In this document: positions 16,839 to 25,619 of the stretch, one piece after another
Numbering within the stretch: position 1 is the stretch's first letter
Layout of the letters: every line of letters begins with the position of its first letter
Source of the DNA: JBFGCT01 sp963825565
GTDB lineage: Bacteria > Actinomycetota > Acidimicrobiia > Acidimicrobiales > Ilumatobacteraceae
Length of the DNA: 64,000 bases
Assembly (NCBI GenBank): GCA_963825565.1
Contig: CAWGTW010000007.1
Span: 186,001 to 250,000, forward strand
Reading direction: 5' to 3'
Notes under the pieces: generated by a model
What the model was told of the DNA's origin: nothing
The model's database searches: none
What the model saw: the letters and a program-made list of their open reading frames with translations, nothing else
Translations under genes and position numbers: made by a program

Positions 16839-17669
16839 CTACTCGCCGCGGAAGACCGGAGCGCGCTTGTCGACGAAGGCCGCGGCCGCCTCGCGGTGGT
16901 CGGCGGTCGACATCGTCCGCACCATGGCCGCCGCTTCGGCGTCGAGCGCCGTCGCGAGGTCACACGTGGTCGCCCGGTTGAGGTTCTCCTTCATGTGGCG
17001 CAGCGCGATCGGCGCCCGCTCGGCCAACGAGGCGGCCCAGGCGAGCGCGGTGTCGTCGAAGCCGTCGTCGGGCAGGACCTGGTTGACGATGCCCAGGTCG
17101 AGGGCCTCGGCTGCCGACAGCCGCGGCGAGGTGAAGTACAGCTCGCGGGCCTTGGCGGTCCCGACCAGTTGGGTCAGGAACCAACTCCCGCCGAAGTCGC
17201 CGGACGCGGCGACGTTGGCGAACGCCGGCACGAAGATCGCCCGCTCCGCCGCCAGCCGGATGTCGGCGGCAAGCGCGATCGAGAGGCCGGCGCCGGCGGC
17301 CGGCCCGGGGATCGCCGCGATCACCGGCTTTGGGAACTGGTGCAGCGCAAGCGACACCGACCGCTGCCGTTGCCGCAGGCCGGCGATCCGGTCCTCGACG
17401 CTCGGGGACGAGGCCGTGTCCGCTTCCCGGTTGTGCTCGTGCATTCCCTTGACGTCGCCGCCCGCACAAAATGCACCCCCGGCGCCGGTCAGCAACACGA
17501 CCCGCACCTCGGGATCCTCGGCGAGGGCCGGCAGCACGCGGCCGAACCCGAGGTACATCGGTTCGGAGAGCGCGTTGCGCCGCTCCGGACGGTTGAAGAT
17601 GATCACTCCGACCCGACCATCGACGTGCGCCAGCAGGTCGCCGGTGCCGGTGTCGATCGCGCGAGTCAC
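16839..17669 (-). CDS. Enoyl-CoA hydratase/isomerase
   Basis: 276-aa crotonase-fold enzyme acting on acyl-CoA thioesters. Substrate/oxyanion-hole motifs are NRPERRNALSEPMY (first HB segment) and GAFCAGGDVKG (second). The active-site loop reads SGDFGGSWFLTQLVG, with Asp in the style of PaaG-type isomerases (PDxGGSWxLPRLVG) rather than the Glu pair of classic hydratases, so an isomerase role is plausible. It lies 91 bp downstream of the DGAT gene and 93 bp upstream of the nitroreductase gene, same strand. Confidence 0.88.
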   Translation of the reverse strand: MTRAIDTGTGDLLAHVDGRVGVIIFNRPERRNALSEPMYLGFGRVLPALAEDPEVRVVLLTGAGGAFCAGGDVKGMHEHNREADTASSPSVEDRIAGLRQRQRSVSLALHQFPKPVIAAIPGPAAGAGLSIALAADIRLAAERAIFVPAFANVAASGDFGGSWFLTQLVGTAKARELYFTSPRLSAAEALDLGIVNQVLPDDGFDDTALAWAASLAERAPIALRHMKENLNRATTCDLATALDAEAAAMVRTMSTADHREAAAAFVDKRAPVFRGE

Positions 17670-17760
17670 CCCCCGAGCTTCGCATCCGGCGCCGCACGAA
17701 CGCGAAGCGAGCGGGGCGGGGCCGAGACGCCGCCGACGCAGGCTCGACCCGAACGACGCT

Positions 17761-19290
17761 TCAGGACCCGGTCAACGAAGGTGCGCCGCGCCGGGTGGCC
17801 GCCGGCGCCTGCGGGACCACCCACTCGGCACCGGTCGCGTCGAACAGCGCCGCCACCTCGGCGACGTGCAGGTCGACGAGATCCCACAGGTCGGGCACGA
17901 GGTCGCGGTCGGCGACCAAGCCGAAGTCGAGGCGATCCTCGTAGCTGTGGACGGTGATGTTCAACCCCATGTTCGGGGCGATCGTGGAAACCGGGATGTA
18001 GTGGTCGAGCTTGGCACCGGCGAAGTACAGGGGGTGCCGGGGACCCGGCACGTTGGAGATCACGACGTTGGCCGGGAGGTTGATCCGATCGGACAGGCGC
18101 GCGACGAGGCGCACCGCGGCGGTCGCCACGACCGGCGACGTGAAGTCGGTCGCCTCCGCCAGCGCATCGGCGGGCACGAGGTCGAACTGGTGCTTGGCGG
18201 CCGCCATCGCCTCACGGCATCGGGCGACCCGCTCGAGCGGATCGTCGACGTCGGTCGGGAGTTCGGCGAAGATCGACGAGACCCGGTTCGTCCAGGGGTC
18301 GGCCTCCTCGCCGGTGCGGATCGAGACCGGGACCATCGCCCGCAGCGGGGCGTCGGGCAGTGCGTCGTGGAGCAACAGGTACTCGCGCAGCGCTCCGGCG
18401 CAGATCGCCATCACGACGTCGTTGACCGTGCCGCCGGTGGCGTCTTTCAGCCGCTTGATGTTGGCCAGCGATGTCGAACGCATCGCGAACCGGCGGTGGG
18501 GTCCGATGCTCCGGTTCCAGGGTGTGGGTGGGGCCTGAATCGAGGGGAGCGAGATCCGCCCGATCTGCTCGTCGACGGCGTCGGCCTGCTCGGAGCGCCC
18601 GGCGACCTGCGCGAGCAACTGGCGCGTCCGGGAGGCGACACCGCTGACGCTGTCGAGGCCGGCTTCGGTGGCGAAGTTCCGGACCAGCCGGAGCTGCAGT
18701 CTGGCGGCCTTGACCGGGTTGACCATCAGGTGGGCGACGGTTCGCCGCAGGAGCTCGGTGTCGGTCGGGATCTCCTCGCCCTCCCACTCGACGGGCTCGT
18801 ACGGCCAGGGAGCGTCGCGCTCGGTCTGGTTGAACATCTGCATCATCATCACCCCGGCCGCACCGTCGATCGTGGCGTGGTGCGTCTTGGTGAGCAGCGC
18901 CCATCGACCATCGCCCAGCCCCTCGATGACGTAGACCTCCCATAGCGGATGCCGACGGTCCATCGGGCGCCCGACGATCCGCGCCACCTGCTCTGCGAGC
19001 TGATCGGCGGCGCCGGGTGGGGCGAGGCCGATCTCGCGGATGTGGTAATCGAGATCGAAGTGGGGGTCGTCGATCCAGTAGGGATGGTCGAGACCGAACG
19101 GCACATCGACGACCCGCCGGCGGAACGGCTCGACGTGGCCGATCAGCGACCCGAACCGGTCGTACACCGCCTGGAACGGGTCGAAGTCCGGCGAGGGACG
19201 TTCGTAGATGCTGAGCCCGTTGACGTGCCCGTAGGTGTTGGGCGTCTCCATGTACAGGAACGTGGCGTCCAGACCGCTGAGTTGCTTCAT
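17761..19290 (-). CDS. Wax ester synthase/diacylglycerol acyltransferase (WS/DGAT)
   Basis: 509-aa bifunctional acyltransferase making wax esters or triacylglycerol from acyl-CoA, normally at the inner membrane and lipid-body surface. The N-terminus MKQLSGLDATFLYMETP is typical. The catalytic motif HHATIDG (HHxxxDG) is at 137-143, and PLWEVYVIEGL precedes it. The C-terminal block NVVISNVPGPRHPLYFAGAKL is the family's second signature. An AGGAGG ribosome site precedes the start. It heads the leftward cluster of acyl-CoA genes, suggesting storage-lipid metabolism. The 265 bp between it and the divergent monooxygenase hold both promoters and nothing else I can support. Confidence 0.93.
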   Translation of the reverse strand: MKQLSGLDATFLYMETPNTYGHVNGLSIYERPSPDFDPFQAVYDRFGSLIGHVEPFRRRVVDVPFGLDHPYWIDDPHFDLDYHIREIGLAPPGAADQLAEQVARIVGRPMDRRHPLWEVYVIEGLGDGRWALLTKTHHATIDGAAGVMMMQMFNQTERDAPWPYEPVEWEGEEIPTDTELLRRTVAHLMVNPVKAARLQLRLVRNFATEAGLDSVSGVASRTRQLLAQVAGRSEQADAVDEQIGRISLPSIQAPPTPWNRSIGPHRRFAMRSTSLANIKRLKDATGGTVNDVVMAICAGALREYLLLHDALPDAPLRAMVPVSIRTGEEADPWTNRVSSIFAELPTDVDDPLERVARCREAMAAAKHQFDLVPADALAEATDFTSPVVATAAVRLVARLSDRINLPANVVISNVPGPRHPLYFAGAKLDHYIPVSTIAPNMGLNITVHSYEDRLDFGLVADRDLVPDLWDLVDLHVAEVAALFDATGAEWVVPQAPAATRRGAPSLTGS

Positions 19291-19555
19291 CGAATTGCCT
19301 CCTGCGACCGTCGTCGCTGCTTGGGACCATCATGGCCGATGCACGCCCCGACCGTCGCCGCCGGACACGATCCGTTCGGCCCGCGCCGCCCGATGTGGGT
19401 GACCGGAGACGTCGACATCGGCGATGTTCGGTCACACCGAGTGCGGAAGGGAGCGACGCACGCCGGAGTTCGCCGCCGAGGCGGCCCGCTCGGACGGATC
19501 CGCGTATCGTCGCCGGTGGCGGCACCGGGCCGCCGGTACGACGACGGAGGGCACG

Positions 19556-21523
19556 ATGGCGCAGCACGGAGCGGGCAGGACGGGTACCGACGGGTCCGCC
19601 GCACCGGAGATCGATCGGGACGCGCTGCGCGCCAAGTACCTCGCCGAGCGCGACAAGCGGCTGCGCGACGACGGCAACGACCAGTACGTCGAACCGGTCG
19701 GGACGTTGGCCCACTACCTCGACGATCCGTACGTCCAGCCGGTCGAGCGCGAGCCGTTGTTCGACGAGGTCACCGTCGCGTTCATCGGCGGCGGGTTCTC
19801 CGGGCTGGTCACCGGCGCTGCGCTGAAGCAGGCCGGCATCGACGACGTCCGGATCATCGAGAAGGCCGGCGACTTCGGCGGCACGTGGTACTGGAACCGC
19901 TACCCGGGCGCCCAGTGCGACACCGCGTCGTTCGTCTACCTGCCGCTGCTCGAGGAGACCGGCCACATGCCGACCGAGAAGTACACGCGGGCGCCGGAGA
20001 TCCTCGAACACTGCCGGCGGATCGGCGAGCACTTCGGGCTGTACGACAACGCCTGCCTGTCGACCGAGGTCACCGGCCTCGACTGGGATGACCGCGCCGC
20101 GCGCTGGCTGATCCGTACCAACCGCGGCGACGAGATGCGAGCCAAGTTCGTGGCGATGGGCACCGGGCCGCTGCACCGGCCGAAGCTGCCCGGCATCCCC
20201 GGCGTCGACACGTTCGGCGGCCACAGCTTCCACACCAGCCGATGGGACTACGAGTACACGGGCGGCGACCCGAGCGGTACGCGGATGGACCGGCTCGCCG
20301 ACAAGCGGGTCGGCATCATCGGCACCGGGGCGACTGCGGTCCAGTGCGTCCCCCACCTCGCGAGGGCATCCGGCGAGCTCTTCGTGTTCCAACGCACGCC
20401 GTCGTCGATCGACGTGCGCAACAACCACCCGATCGACCCGGAGTGGTTCGCCACGCTCGAACCGGGCTGGCAGGAGAAGTGGATGATGAACTTCACGATC
20501 CTGCAGACCGGTGGGTTCGCCGACGAGGACCTCGTCAAGGACGGCTGGACCGACATCACGATCCGCATCCGCGACAAGCTGCTGTCGAGCCCCGACCCCG
20601 ACTTCAGCCCGGAGGGGTTCATGCGCGCGTACTACGACAGCGACGATGAGAAGATGACCGAGATCCGCGCCCGTGTCGACGCGCTGATCGACGACCCGGC
20701 GACCGCCGAGGCACTCAAGCCGTGGTACCGCCAGCTCTGCAAGCGGCCGTGCTTCCACGACGAGTACCTCCAGTCGTTCAACACGCCGGGCACGCACCTC
20801 GTCGACACCGACGGCCGGGGCGTCGACCGCATCGACGAGACCGGCGTCTGGGTCGGCGACCGGCACTTCCAAGTCGACCTGCTGATCTACGCCTCCGGGT
20901 TCGAGGTCGGTACCGACTACACCCGCCGCTCGGGTTACGACGTGATCGGCAGGGACGGCTGCCGGCTGTCGCGCTACTGGGCCGACGGCATGTTGAGCAT
21001 GCACGGCATCCACGTGCACGGGTTCCCGAACCTGTTCGTCGTCGGGCCGACCCACGGCGCCAACCTGATCTCCAACATCCCCCACAACCTGACCGAGGCG
21101 GGCAAGACGATCGCGGCGATCATCGACCACGCCATCGACGTCGGTGCCGACGTCGTCGAGGTCACCGCCGAGGCCGAACGAGCGTGGATGGACCTGCTCG
21201 AGGCCGGTGGTCGGCGGTTCGGCAACCAACCCGACTGCACGCCGGGCTACTACAACAACGAGGGCCGCGACGCCGGGCGGCGGGGCCTGCTGAACAGCCT
21301 CGGCTATCCCGCCGGACCGGTCGCCTACTTCGAGTACATCGACCGATGGCGAACGTCGGGCGAGTTCGAGGGAGTCGAGTTCCGGGTCGCGCTGATCCGT
21401 TCGTGCTCCGTACGGGCCTGTTCGCTGCCCGGGGCTCACCGGGCAGCCGCCCTCCCCGGGCTTGATCTGGCACCCGGCTACGGTCGGTCGGCAACACGCG
21501 CAACTGGCGACAGGGGAAGCTGA
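19556..21523 (+). CDS. Flavin-containing (Baeyer-Villiger-type) monooxygenase, 3' end frameshifted
   Basis: NADPH/FAD monooxygenase oxidising ketones to esters or similar. FAD motif FIGGGFSGL (about 77-85), WYWNRYPGAQCDT, BVMO fingerprint FGGHSFHTSRWD (FxGxxxHxxxW), NADP motif IGTGATAVQ. An ACGGAGGG site precedes the ATG. Homologs normally end near GEFEGVEFR; here the frame continues 44 residues of unrelated sequence to 21523. Removing one G at 21384-21386 gives an Arg-Ser-Arg end with a stop at 21393-21395, just before a perfect hairpin (21424-21447). The true CDS is therefore probably 19556..21395, and the C-terminal tail as read is an artefact or a stop-loss. Confidence 0.88.
   Translation: MAQHGAGRTGTDGSAAPEIDRDALRAKYLAERDKRLRDDGNDQYVEPVGTLAHYLDDPYVQPVEREPLFDEVTVAFIGGGFSGLVTGAALKQAGIDDVRIIEKAGDFGGTWYWNRYPGAQCDTASFVYLPLLEETGHMPTEKYTRAPEILEHCRRIGEHFGLYDNACLSTEVTGLDWDDRAARWLIRTNRGDEMRAKFVAMGTGPLHRPKLPGIPGVDTFGGHSFHTSRWDYEYTGGDPSGTRMDRLADKRVGIIGTGATAVQCVPHLARASGELFVFQRTPSSIDVRNNHPIDPEWFATLEPGWQEKWMMNFTILQTGGFADEDLVKDGWTDITIRIRDKLLSSPDPDFSPEGFMRAYYDSDDEKMTEIRARVDALIDDPATAEALKPWYRQLCKRPCFHDEYLQSFNTPGTHLVDTDGRGVDRIDETGVWVGDRHFQVDLLIYASGFEVGTDYTRRSGYDVIGRDGCRLSRYWADGMLSMHGIHVHGFPNLFVVGPTHGANLISNIPHNLTEAGKTIAAIIDHAIDVGADVVEVTAEAERAWMDLLEAGGRRFGNQPDCTPGYYNNEGRDAGRRGLLNSLGYPAGPVAYFEYIDRWRTSGEFEGVEFRVALIRSCSVRACSLPGAHRAAALPGLDLAPGYGRSATRATGDRGS
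21424..21447. terminator. Hairpin terminator of the monooxygenase gene
   Basis: Perfect 9-bp inverted repeat (GCTGCCCGG / CCGGGCAGC) with a 6-nt loop. As the sequence stands it lies inside the monooxygenase frame. With one base removed near 21385, it falls 28 bases after the stop, where a terminator belongs. Confidence 0.6.
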
Positions 21524-22614
21524 TGAGACGACTGATGGCACTGACGATCTGCTGCGCAACCGTGGCCGCGGCCTGCACGAGCAGCGACGGCGAGAGCGGC
21601 GGGACCGCGACCGAGGCCCCGCCGGCGACCGAGGCCCCGCCGGCGACCGAACCCGCGCCGGAAGCGACCGAAGCCCCACCGGAAGCGACCGATCCACCGG
21701 AGACGACCACGACCGAGGCGCCGCGACCACCGGTCAGCGCGGTCGGCCTCGTCCCGCTGCCCGGTGATCAGCTCGACTTCACGGGCCGAGCGGTTGCCAA
21801 CCCGTCGCTCGTGTGGTCGCTCTACGCCGGTAGCGGTGGCGTGATCGTCGAGAACGTCGGAGGCCCGATCCCGCCCGGCTGCCACGGCGTCTCGTTCTTC
21901 GACCCCACCACGTTCGACCTGTTGCAGATCGACGGCACGGACGCCGATGCGTACGCCACCGTCGGCGAGGGCGGCTGCGCCAGCATGCAGCAGGACATCG
22001 AAGAGGGTGTTCTCGACGGCGATGCGGTCAAGGTCAACGACGGCACGATCATCCAGTTCGACTTCGGCCAGCTCCCCCCGTCGCCGTTCGACGTCAGCAC
22101 CCAGGTCGTCGACCCGAACGGCGCGGACGGGACCTTCCGCTCAGCCGACGCCGACGCCACGCTGACCATCAACGACCTGACCGGGGCGACGCATGCGGTC
22201 GGCGTCACGGGGGTGTTCGCGATCGATCCGGCGACGGGGGCGTTCACCCACGTCCCGCAAGCGCCGACCGTCCCCGGCCCCGGATGCGAAGAGCTCGCCG
22301 CGTGCTTCCAGGGCGGCCGCTTCCAGGTCGACCTGCTCGGAGCCGACGGCACCCCCGGCTCGGCGCTCACCGCAAGCGACACGGGCGGGCTGTTCTTCTT
22401 CTCCGGCCCGCAGACGGTCGAGGTCCTCCTCGCCGTGCTCAACGCCTGCGAGATCAACAACCGCTTCTGGGTCTTCGCCGCGGCGACGACCGACGTCGAG
22501 TACACGATGACGGTCACCGACACCATGTCGGACAGCGTGCGCGACTATTTCAACCCCCTCGGCAACCTGCCGGAACCGATTCTCGACACCGACGCGTTCG
22601 CCACCTGCCCATAG
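21523..22614 (+). CDS. Secreted lipoprotein with Thr/Pro/Glu-rich linker, unknown
   Basis: 363 aa. Lipoprotein signal ending CCATVAAAC|T, then about 50 residues of Glu-Ala-Pro-Pro-Ala-Thr repeats as a wall-spanning linker, then a globular region without a recognised catalytic motif. Near the C-terminus is NNRFWVFAAATTDVEYTMTV, followed by DYFNPLGN, a block common in secreted bacterial proteins of unknown function. Because of the monooxygenase frameshift its start appears to overlap the previous stop; if that is corrected, it has a 127-bp leader of its own. Confidence 0.75.
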   Translation: MRRLMALTICCATVAAACTSSDGESGGTATEAPPATEAPPATEPAPEATEAPPEATDPPETTTTEAPRPPVSAVGLVPLPGDQLDFTGRAVANPSLVWSLYAGSGGVIVENVGGPIPPGCHGVSFFDPTTFDLLQIDGTDADAYATVGEGGCASMQQDIEEGVLDGDAVKVNDGTIIQFDFGQLPPSPFDVSTQVVDPNGADGTFRSADADATLTINDLTGATHAVGVTGVFAIDPATGAFTHVPQAPTVPGPGCEELAACFQGGRFQVDLLGADGTPGSALTASDTGGLFFFSGPQTVEVLLAVLNACEINNRFWVFAAATTDVEYTMTVTDTMSDSVRDYFNPLGNLPEPILDTDAFATCP

Positions 22615-22674
22615 CCCGCCGCATGGGGACCTCGGACCCTGGTCGTCGCGGGCCGCACACCGCAGGCTGGACCC

Positions 22675-23079
22675 ATGGCTGACAAGGAGGTCGGCGTGAT
22701 CCTCGACGTCACGCCCGGCGATCACGAAGGGTTCGAGCGCAAGCTGCTCGAGGGCATGGGCCACGAGGTCATGGTCTGTCATGGGCCGGGAGCGACGCAC
22801 ACGTGCCCACTGCTCGAAGAGGGCGTCTGTGACCTCGTTTCGACCGCCCACGGAGTGGTCTTCAAGCTCGATCTCGATCGCGAGTACCACCGCGAGATCC
22901 TCGAGGCCTACAAGCGGACGATCCCCGACGACATGCCGATCGCCGTGTCGGTCCAGCCGGGCCAGGAGGCGACGTACGCCAACCTGCTCCAGGACCTGTA
23001 CGTCTGGAGCCACTCCCCGAACGCGTCCGAGCTCGACGGGTTCGCAGCGCTCGTCGAAGCCGCCGACGACACCCGCTGA
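22675..23079 (+). CDS. Conserved hypothetical cytosolic protein
   Basis: 134 aa, no signal peptide or TM. The N-terminus VGVILDVTPGDHEGFE and the alternating pattern suggest a small alpha/beta (Rossmann- or receiver-like) fold. A distinctive stretch carries three Cys and two His (VCHGPGATHTCPLLEEGVCD), a possible metal site. The start follows a run of spacer with no strong ribosome site. No family recognised; the function is unknown. Confidence 0.6.
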   Translation: MADKEVGVILDVTPGDHEGFERKLLEGMGHEVMVCHGPGATHTCPLLEEGVCDLVSTAHGVVFKLDLDREYHREILEAYKRTIPDDMPIAVSVQPGQEATYANLLQDLYVWSHSPNASELDGFAALVEAADDTR

Positions 23080-23225
23080 CCGTCGACACCGGGTGATCTG
23101 CAACCACTTCAAGTGGTCGTTCGCGCACTGATTGTCAAGTTTGCGTCAAGAAGCCGACGCCCGGCTCAAGTACACGCGTACCGTCGCCGATTCGCGGGCC
23201 AGAGCGAAAGGGAGTCGGCCCGCAG

Positions 23226-24791
23226 ATGGTTCGGAACTGGCGACGAGTTCAGCAGCCCGGTCGTTGCGACGCGACACCGGCAACACCGGCACGACGGTTG
23301 TTGGCGATCGCGCTGTTCGCCGCCGGTGCCGCCGTCGCCCCACTCTGGGCCGGGTCGGCTGCGGCCGGCCCGACGGTCGACGGGTTGTACGACGGGGCAG
23401 GGATCGTCAGCGCGAACACCGAGACCCAACTCGTCGTCGCCGGACGGGGCGGCGTCCCGGCCGGTGCGACCGCTGCGGTCCTCAACCTCACCGTCACCGG
23501 CGCGACCGGCGCCGGCTGGGCCAGCGTCTACCCCTGCGGGACCCCAAGACCCAACGCCTCCAACATCAACTTCACCGCCAACTCGACCATCGCCGGTTCG
23601 GCGATCACCAAGCTCGGCAACGGTGGCATGGTCTGCATCTACTCCTCTGCCACCACCCATCTCATCGCCGACGTCGGTGGATACTTCACGGGCGCCAGCG
23701 GCTACCACGCGCTCACCCCCGCCCGCTACCTCGACACACGCGGCACCGGTGCAGCCCGCGCCGGTACCGAGACCCAGGTCACCGTCGCCGGACGGGGCGG
23801 CGTCCCGGCCGGTGCGACCGCCGTCGCGCTCAACCTCACCGTCACCGGCGCGGCCGGCGGCGGCTGGGCCAGCGTCTACCCCTGCGGGACCCCAAGACCC
23901 AACGCCTCCAACATCAACTTCACCGCCAACTCGACCATCGCCAACTCCGCCATCACCAAACTCGGCAACGGCGGCAAGATCTGCATCTACACCTCCGCCA
24001 CCACCCATCTCATCGCCGACATCAGCGGCCACTTCACGAGCGGGTACCACGCGCTCAGCCCCGCCCGCTACCTCGACACCCGCGGCACCAGCGCAGCCCG
24101 CGCCGGCACCGAGGCCCAGGTCACCGTCGCCGGACGGGGCGGCGTCCCGGCCGGTGCGACCGCCGTCGCGCTCAACCTCACCGTCACCGGCGCGGCCGGC
24201 GGCGGCTGGGCCAGCGTCTACCCCTGCGGGACCCCAAGACCCAACGCCTCCAACATCAACTTCACCGCCAACTCGACCATCGCCAACTCCGCCATCACCA
24301 AACTCGGCAACGGCGGCAAGATCTGCATCTACACCTCCGCCACCACCCACGTCATCATCGACATCGGTGGCCATTTCACGACGGCCGAGAGCTACTCCCC
24401 CCTCAGCCCCGCCCGCCTGCTCGACACACGACCAACCGATCCCGCCGCGGTCGCAGAGGCGTACTCGAGGACGCTGGTCGACCAGCGGCGCGCGGCGCTG
24501 GGGCTGGCCCCGGTCGCACTCGATGCGCAGATGTCGGCGTTCGCCCGGGACTGGGCGGGCACGATGGCCACGACTTGGTTCCATCACAGCACGGGACCGT
24601 GGTCCGAGAACATCGGCATGTGGCAGCAGCCCAGCCTCACCCCCGAGCAGGCCGCCGCCGGTCTCCACCAGGCCTGGTTGGCGAGCCCGCCGCACTACGC
24701 CAACATGACCAACCCCAACTGGCGATACGTCGGCATCGGCTTCTATCACGACGCCAGCGGGTGGTACGCCGTGCACGAGTTCCGCTCCTGA
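23226..24791 (+). CDS. Secreted protein: three 'LDTR' repeat domains plus C-terminal CAP/SCP domain
   Basis: 521 aa. Signal peptide (hydrophobic 25-40, ALFAAGAAVAPLWAG). Then three tandem ~114-residue domains, each with AGRGGVPAGATA, ASVYPCGTPRPNASNIN, TANSTIA, C-I-Y-(S/T)-S-A-T-T-H and ending SPARYLDTRGT. The C-terminal ~110 residues form a CAP/SCP (PR-1 superfamily) domain: LVDQRRAALGLAPV, STGPWSENIGM, SPPHYANMTNPNWRYVGIGFY. CAP domains in bacteria are extracellular, often wall- or lipid-binding. The repeat domain also occurs in other genes of this window (32648, 44379 and a relic at 41391), marking a shared surface-protein module. Confidence 0.85.
   Translation: MVRNWRRVQQPGRCDATPATPARRLLAIALFAAGAAVAPLWAGSAAAGPTVDGLYDGAGIVSANTETQLVVAGRGGVPAGATAAVLNLTVTGATGAGWASVYPCGTPRPNASNINFTANSTIAGSAITKLGNGGMVCIYSSATTHLIADVGGYFTGASGYHALTPARYLDTRGTGAARAGTETQVTVAGRGGVPAGATAVALNLTVTGAAGGGWASVYPCGTPRPNASNINFTANSTIANSAITKLGNGGKICIYTSATTHLIADISGHFTSGYHALSPARYLDTRGTSAARAGTEAQVTVAGRGGVPAGATAVALNLTVTGAAGGGWASVYPCGTPRPNASNINFTANSTIANSAITKLGNGGKICIYTSATTHVIIDIGGHFTTAESYSPLSPARLLDTRPTDPAAVAEAYSRTLVDQRRAALGLAPVALDAQMSAFARDWAGTMATTWFHHSTGPWSENIGMWQQPSLTPEQAAAGLHQAWLASPPHYANMTNPNWRYVGIGFYHDASGWYAVHEFRS
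23774..24347 (+). repeat. Two ~230-bp near-perfect direct repeats inside the CAP-domain protein
   Basis: The segments starting at 23774 and 24116 (offset 342 bp, 114 codons) are essentially identical for about 230 bases, including synonymous positions. The first domain copy (from about 23409) is clearly diverged. This implies very recent duplication or gene conversion of one domain unit. Confidence 0.85.
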
Positions 24792-24830
24792 CCCCGGCCG
24801 GAACCCGGGGGTCGCACAGTCGGCCGGTGG

Positions 24831-25619
24831 TCAGTACAGCGCCGACGAACCCGACTCGACGTCGGGAGCTTGCCTCGCCAGCGCGAGCTCGGCGGTCAGG
24901 CCGAGGCGCATTGCGACGATGTCCGTGGTCACCGTGACCATCTTGAACCCTGCCGCCAGCCGGGACGGGGTGAGCGGTCCGCTGGCATGGATGCCGGCGA
25001 CGACGTGCGCTCGATCACACCCGGCGACGATCGCGGTGAGCGCGTCGGCGAACGCCGGTGCGTCGTCGTTGTTGCCCGGGGGCAGCCCGAGGGTCAGCGA
25101 GAGGTCGGCGGGTCCGACGTAGACCGCGTCGATGCCGTCGACGGCGAGGATGTCGTCGAGCGCGGCGACCGCCGCTGCGGTCTCGATCATCGGGATCGCC
25201 GCGACGTTGTCCTGCGCCCAGTCGGGGTAGGAGCCCTCGACGCGCGGCGATGCAAGCCCCGGCCCGAAGCTGCGGGCACCCGCGGGGGCATACCGGCAGG
25301 CCCGCACGACCGACTCGGCTTCGGCGACCGAGTTGACCATCGGGACGATGACGCCGTGCGCACCGGCGTCGAGCATCTTGCCGATGATCCCGGGCTCGTT
25401 CCACGGCACCCGCACGATCGGCGACGAACCGCCGAGCAGGATCGCCTGGATCATCGGGACCGCATCGGAGTACTCGATGCCACCGTGCTGGGTGTCGATG
25501 CAGACGTAGTCGAACCCGGCGCGCGCGGTCGCCTCGGCCGAGACCGGGCTCGGGATCGAGAGCCACGCGCCGAGCGTGCTCCGTCCCTCCCGCCACTGCT
25601 GGCGAAGTGCGGTCGTCAT
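24831..25619 (-). CDS. HpcH/HpaI-family aldolase
   Basis: 262-aa class II aldolase of the HpaI type, splitting 4-hydroxy-2-oxo acids into pyruvate and an aldehyde with a divalent metal. The start is set at MTTALRQQW, overlapping the upstream dehydrogenase stop (ATGA). Family blocks: the catalytic His segment CIDTQHGGIEYS, VRVPWNEPGIIGKMLDAGAHGVIVP, and metal-ligand MIET and VYVGPADLSLTLG. Coupled to a D-2-hydroxyacid dehydrogenase, which could reduce a 2-oxo acid product. The exact substrate is unknown. Confidence 0.88.
   Translation of the reverse strand: MTTALRQQWREGRSTLGAWLSIPSPVSAEATARAGFDYVCIDTQHGGIEYSDAVPMIQAILLGGSSPIVRVPWNEPGIIGKMLDAGAHGVIVPMVNSVAEAESVVRACRYAPAGARSFGPGLASPRVEGSYPDWAQDNVAAIPMIETAAAVAALDDILAVDGIDAVYVGPADLSLTLGLPPGNNDDAPAFADALTAIVAGCDRAHVVAGIHASGPLTPSRLAAGFKMVTVTTDIVAMRLGLTAELALARQAPDVESGSSALY

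Noticed and set aside
18212..21730. Very long open frame on the minus strand opposite the acyltransferase and monooxygenase genes
   Set aside because: Arg/Pro/Ala-rich translation without family motifs; it is the antisense shadow typical of high-GC coding DNA, whereas the opposite-frame genes carry clear domains.
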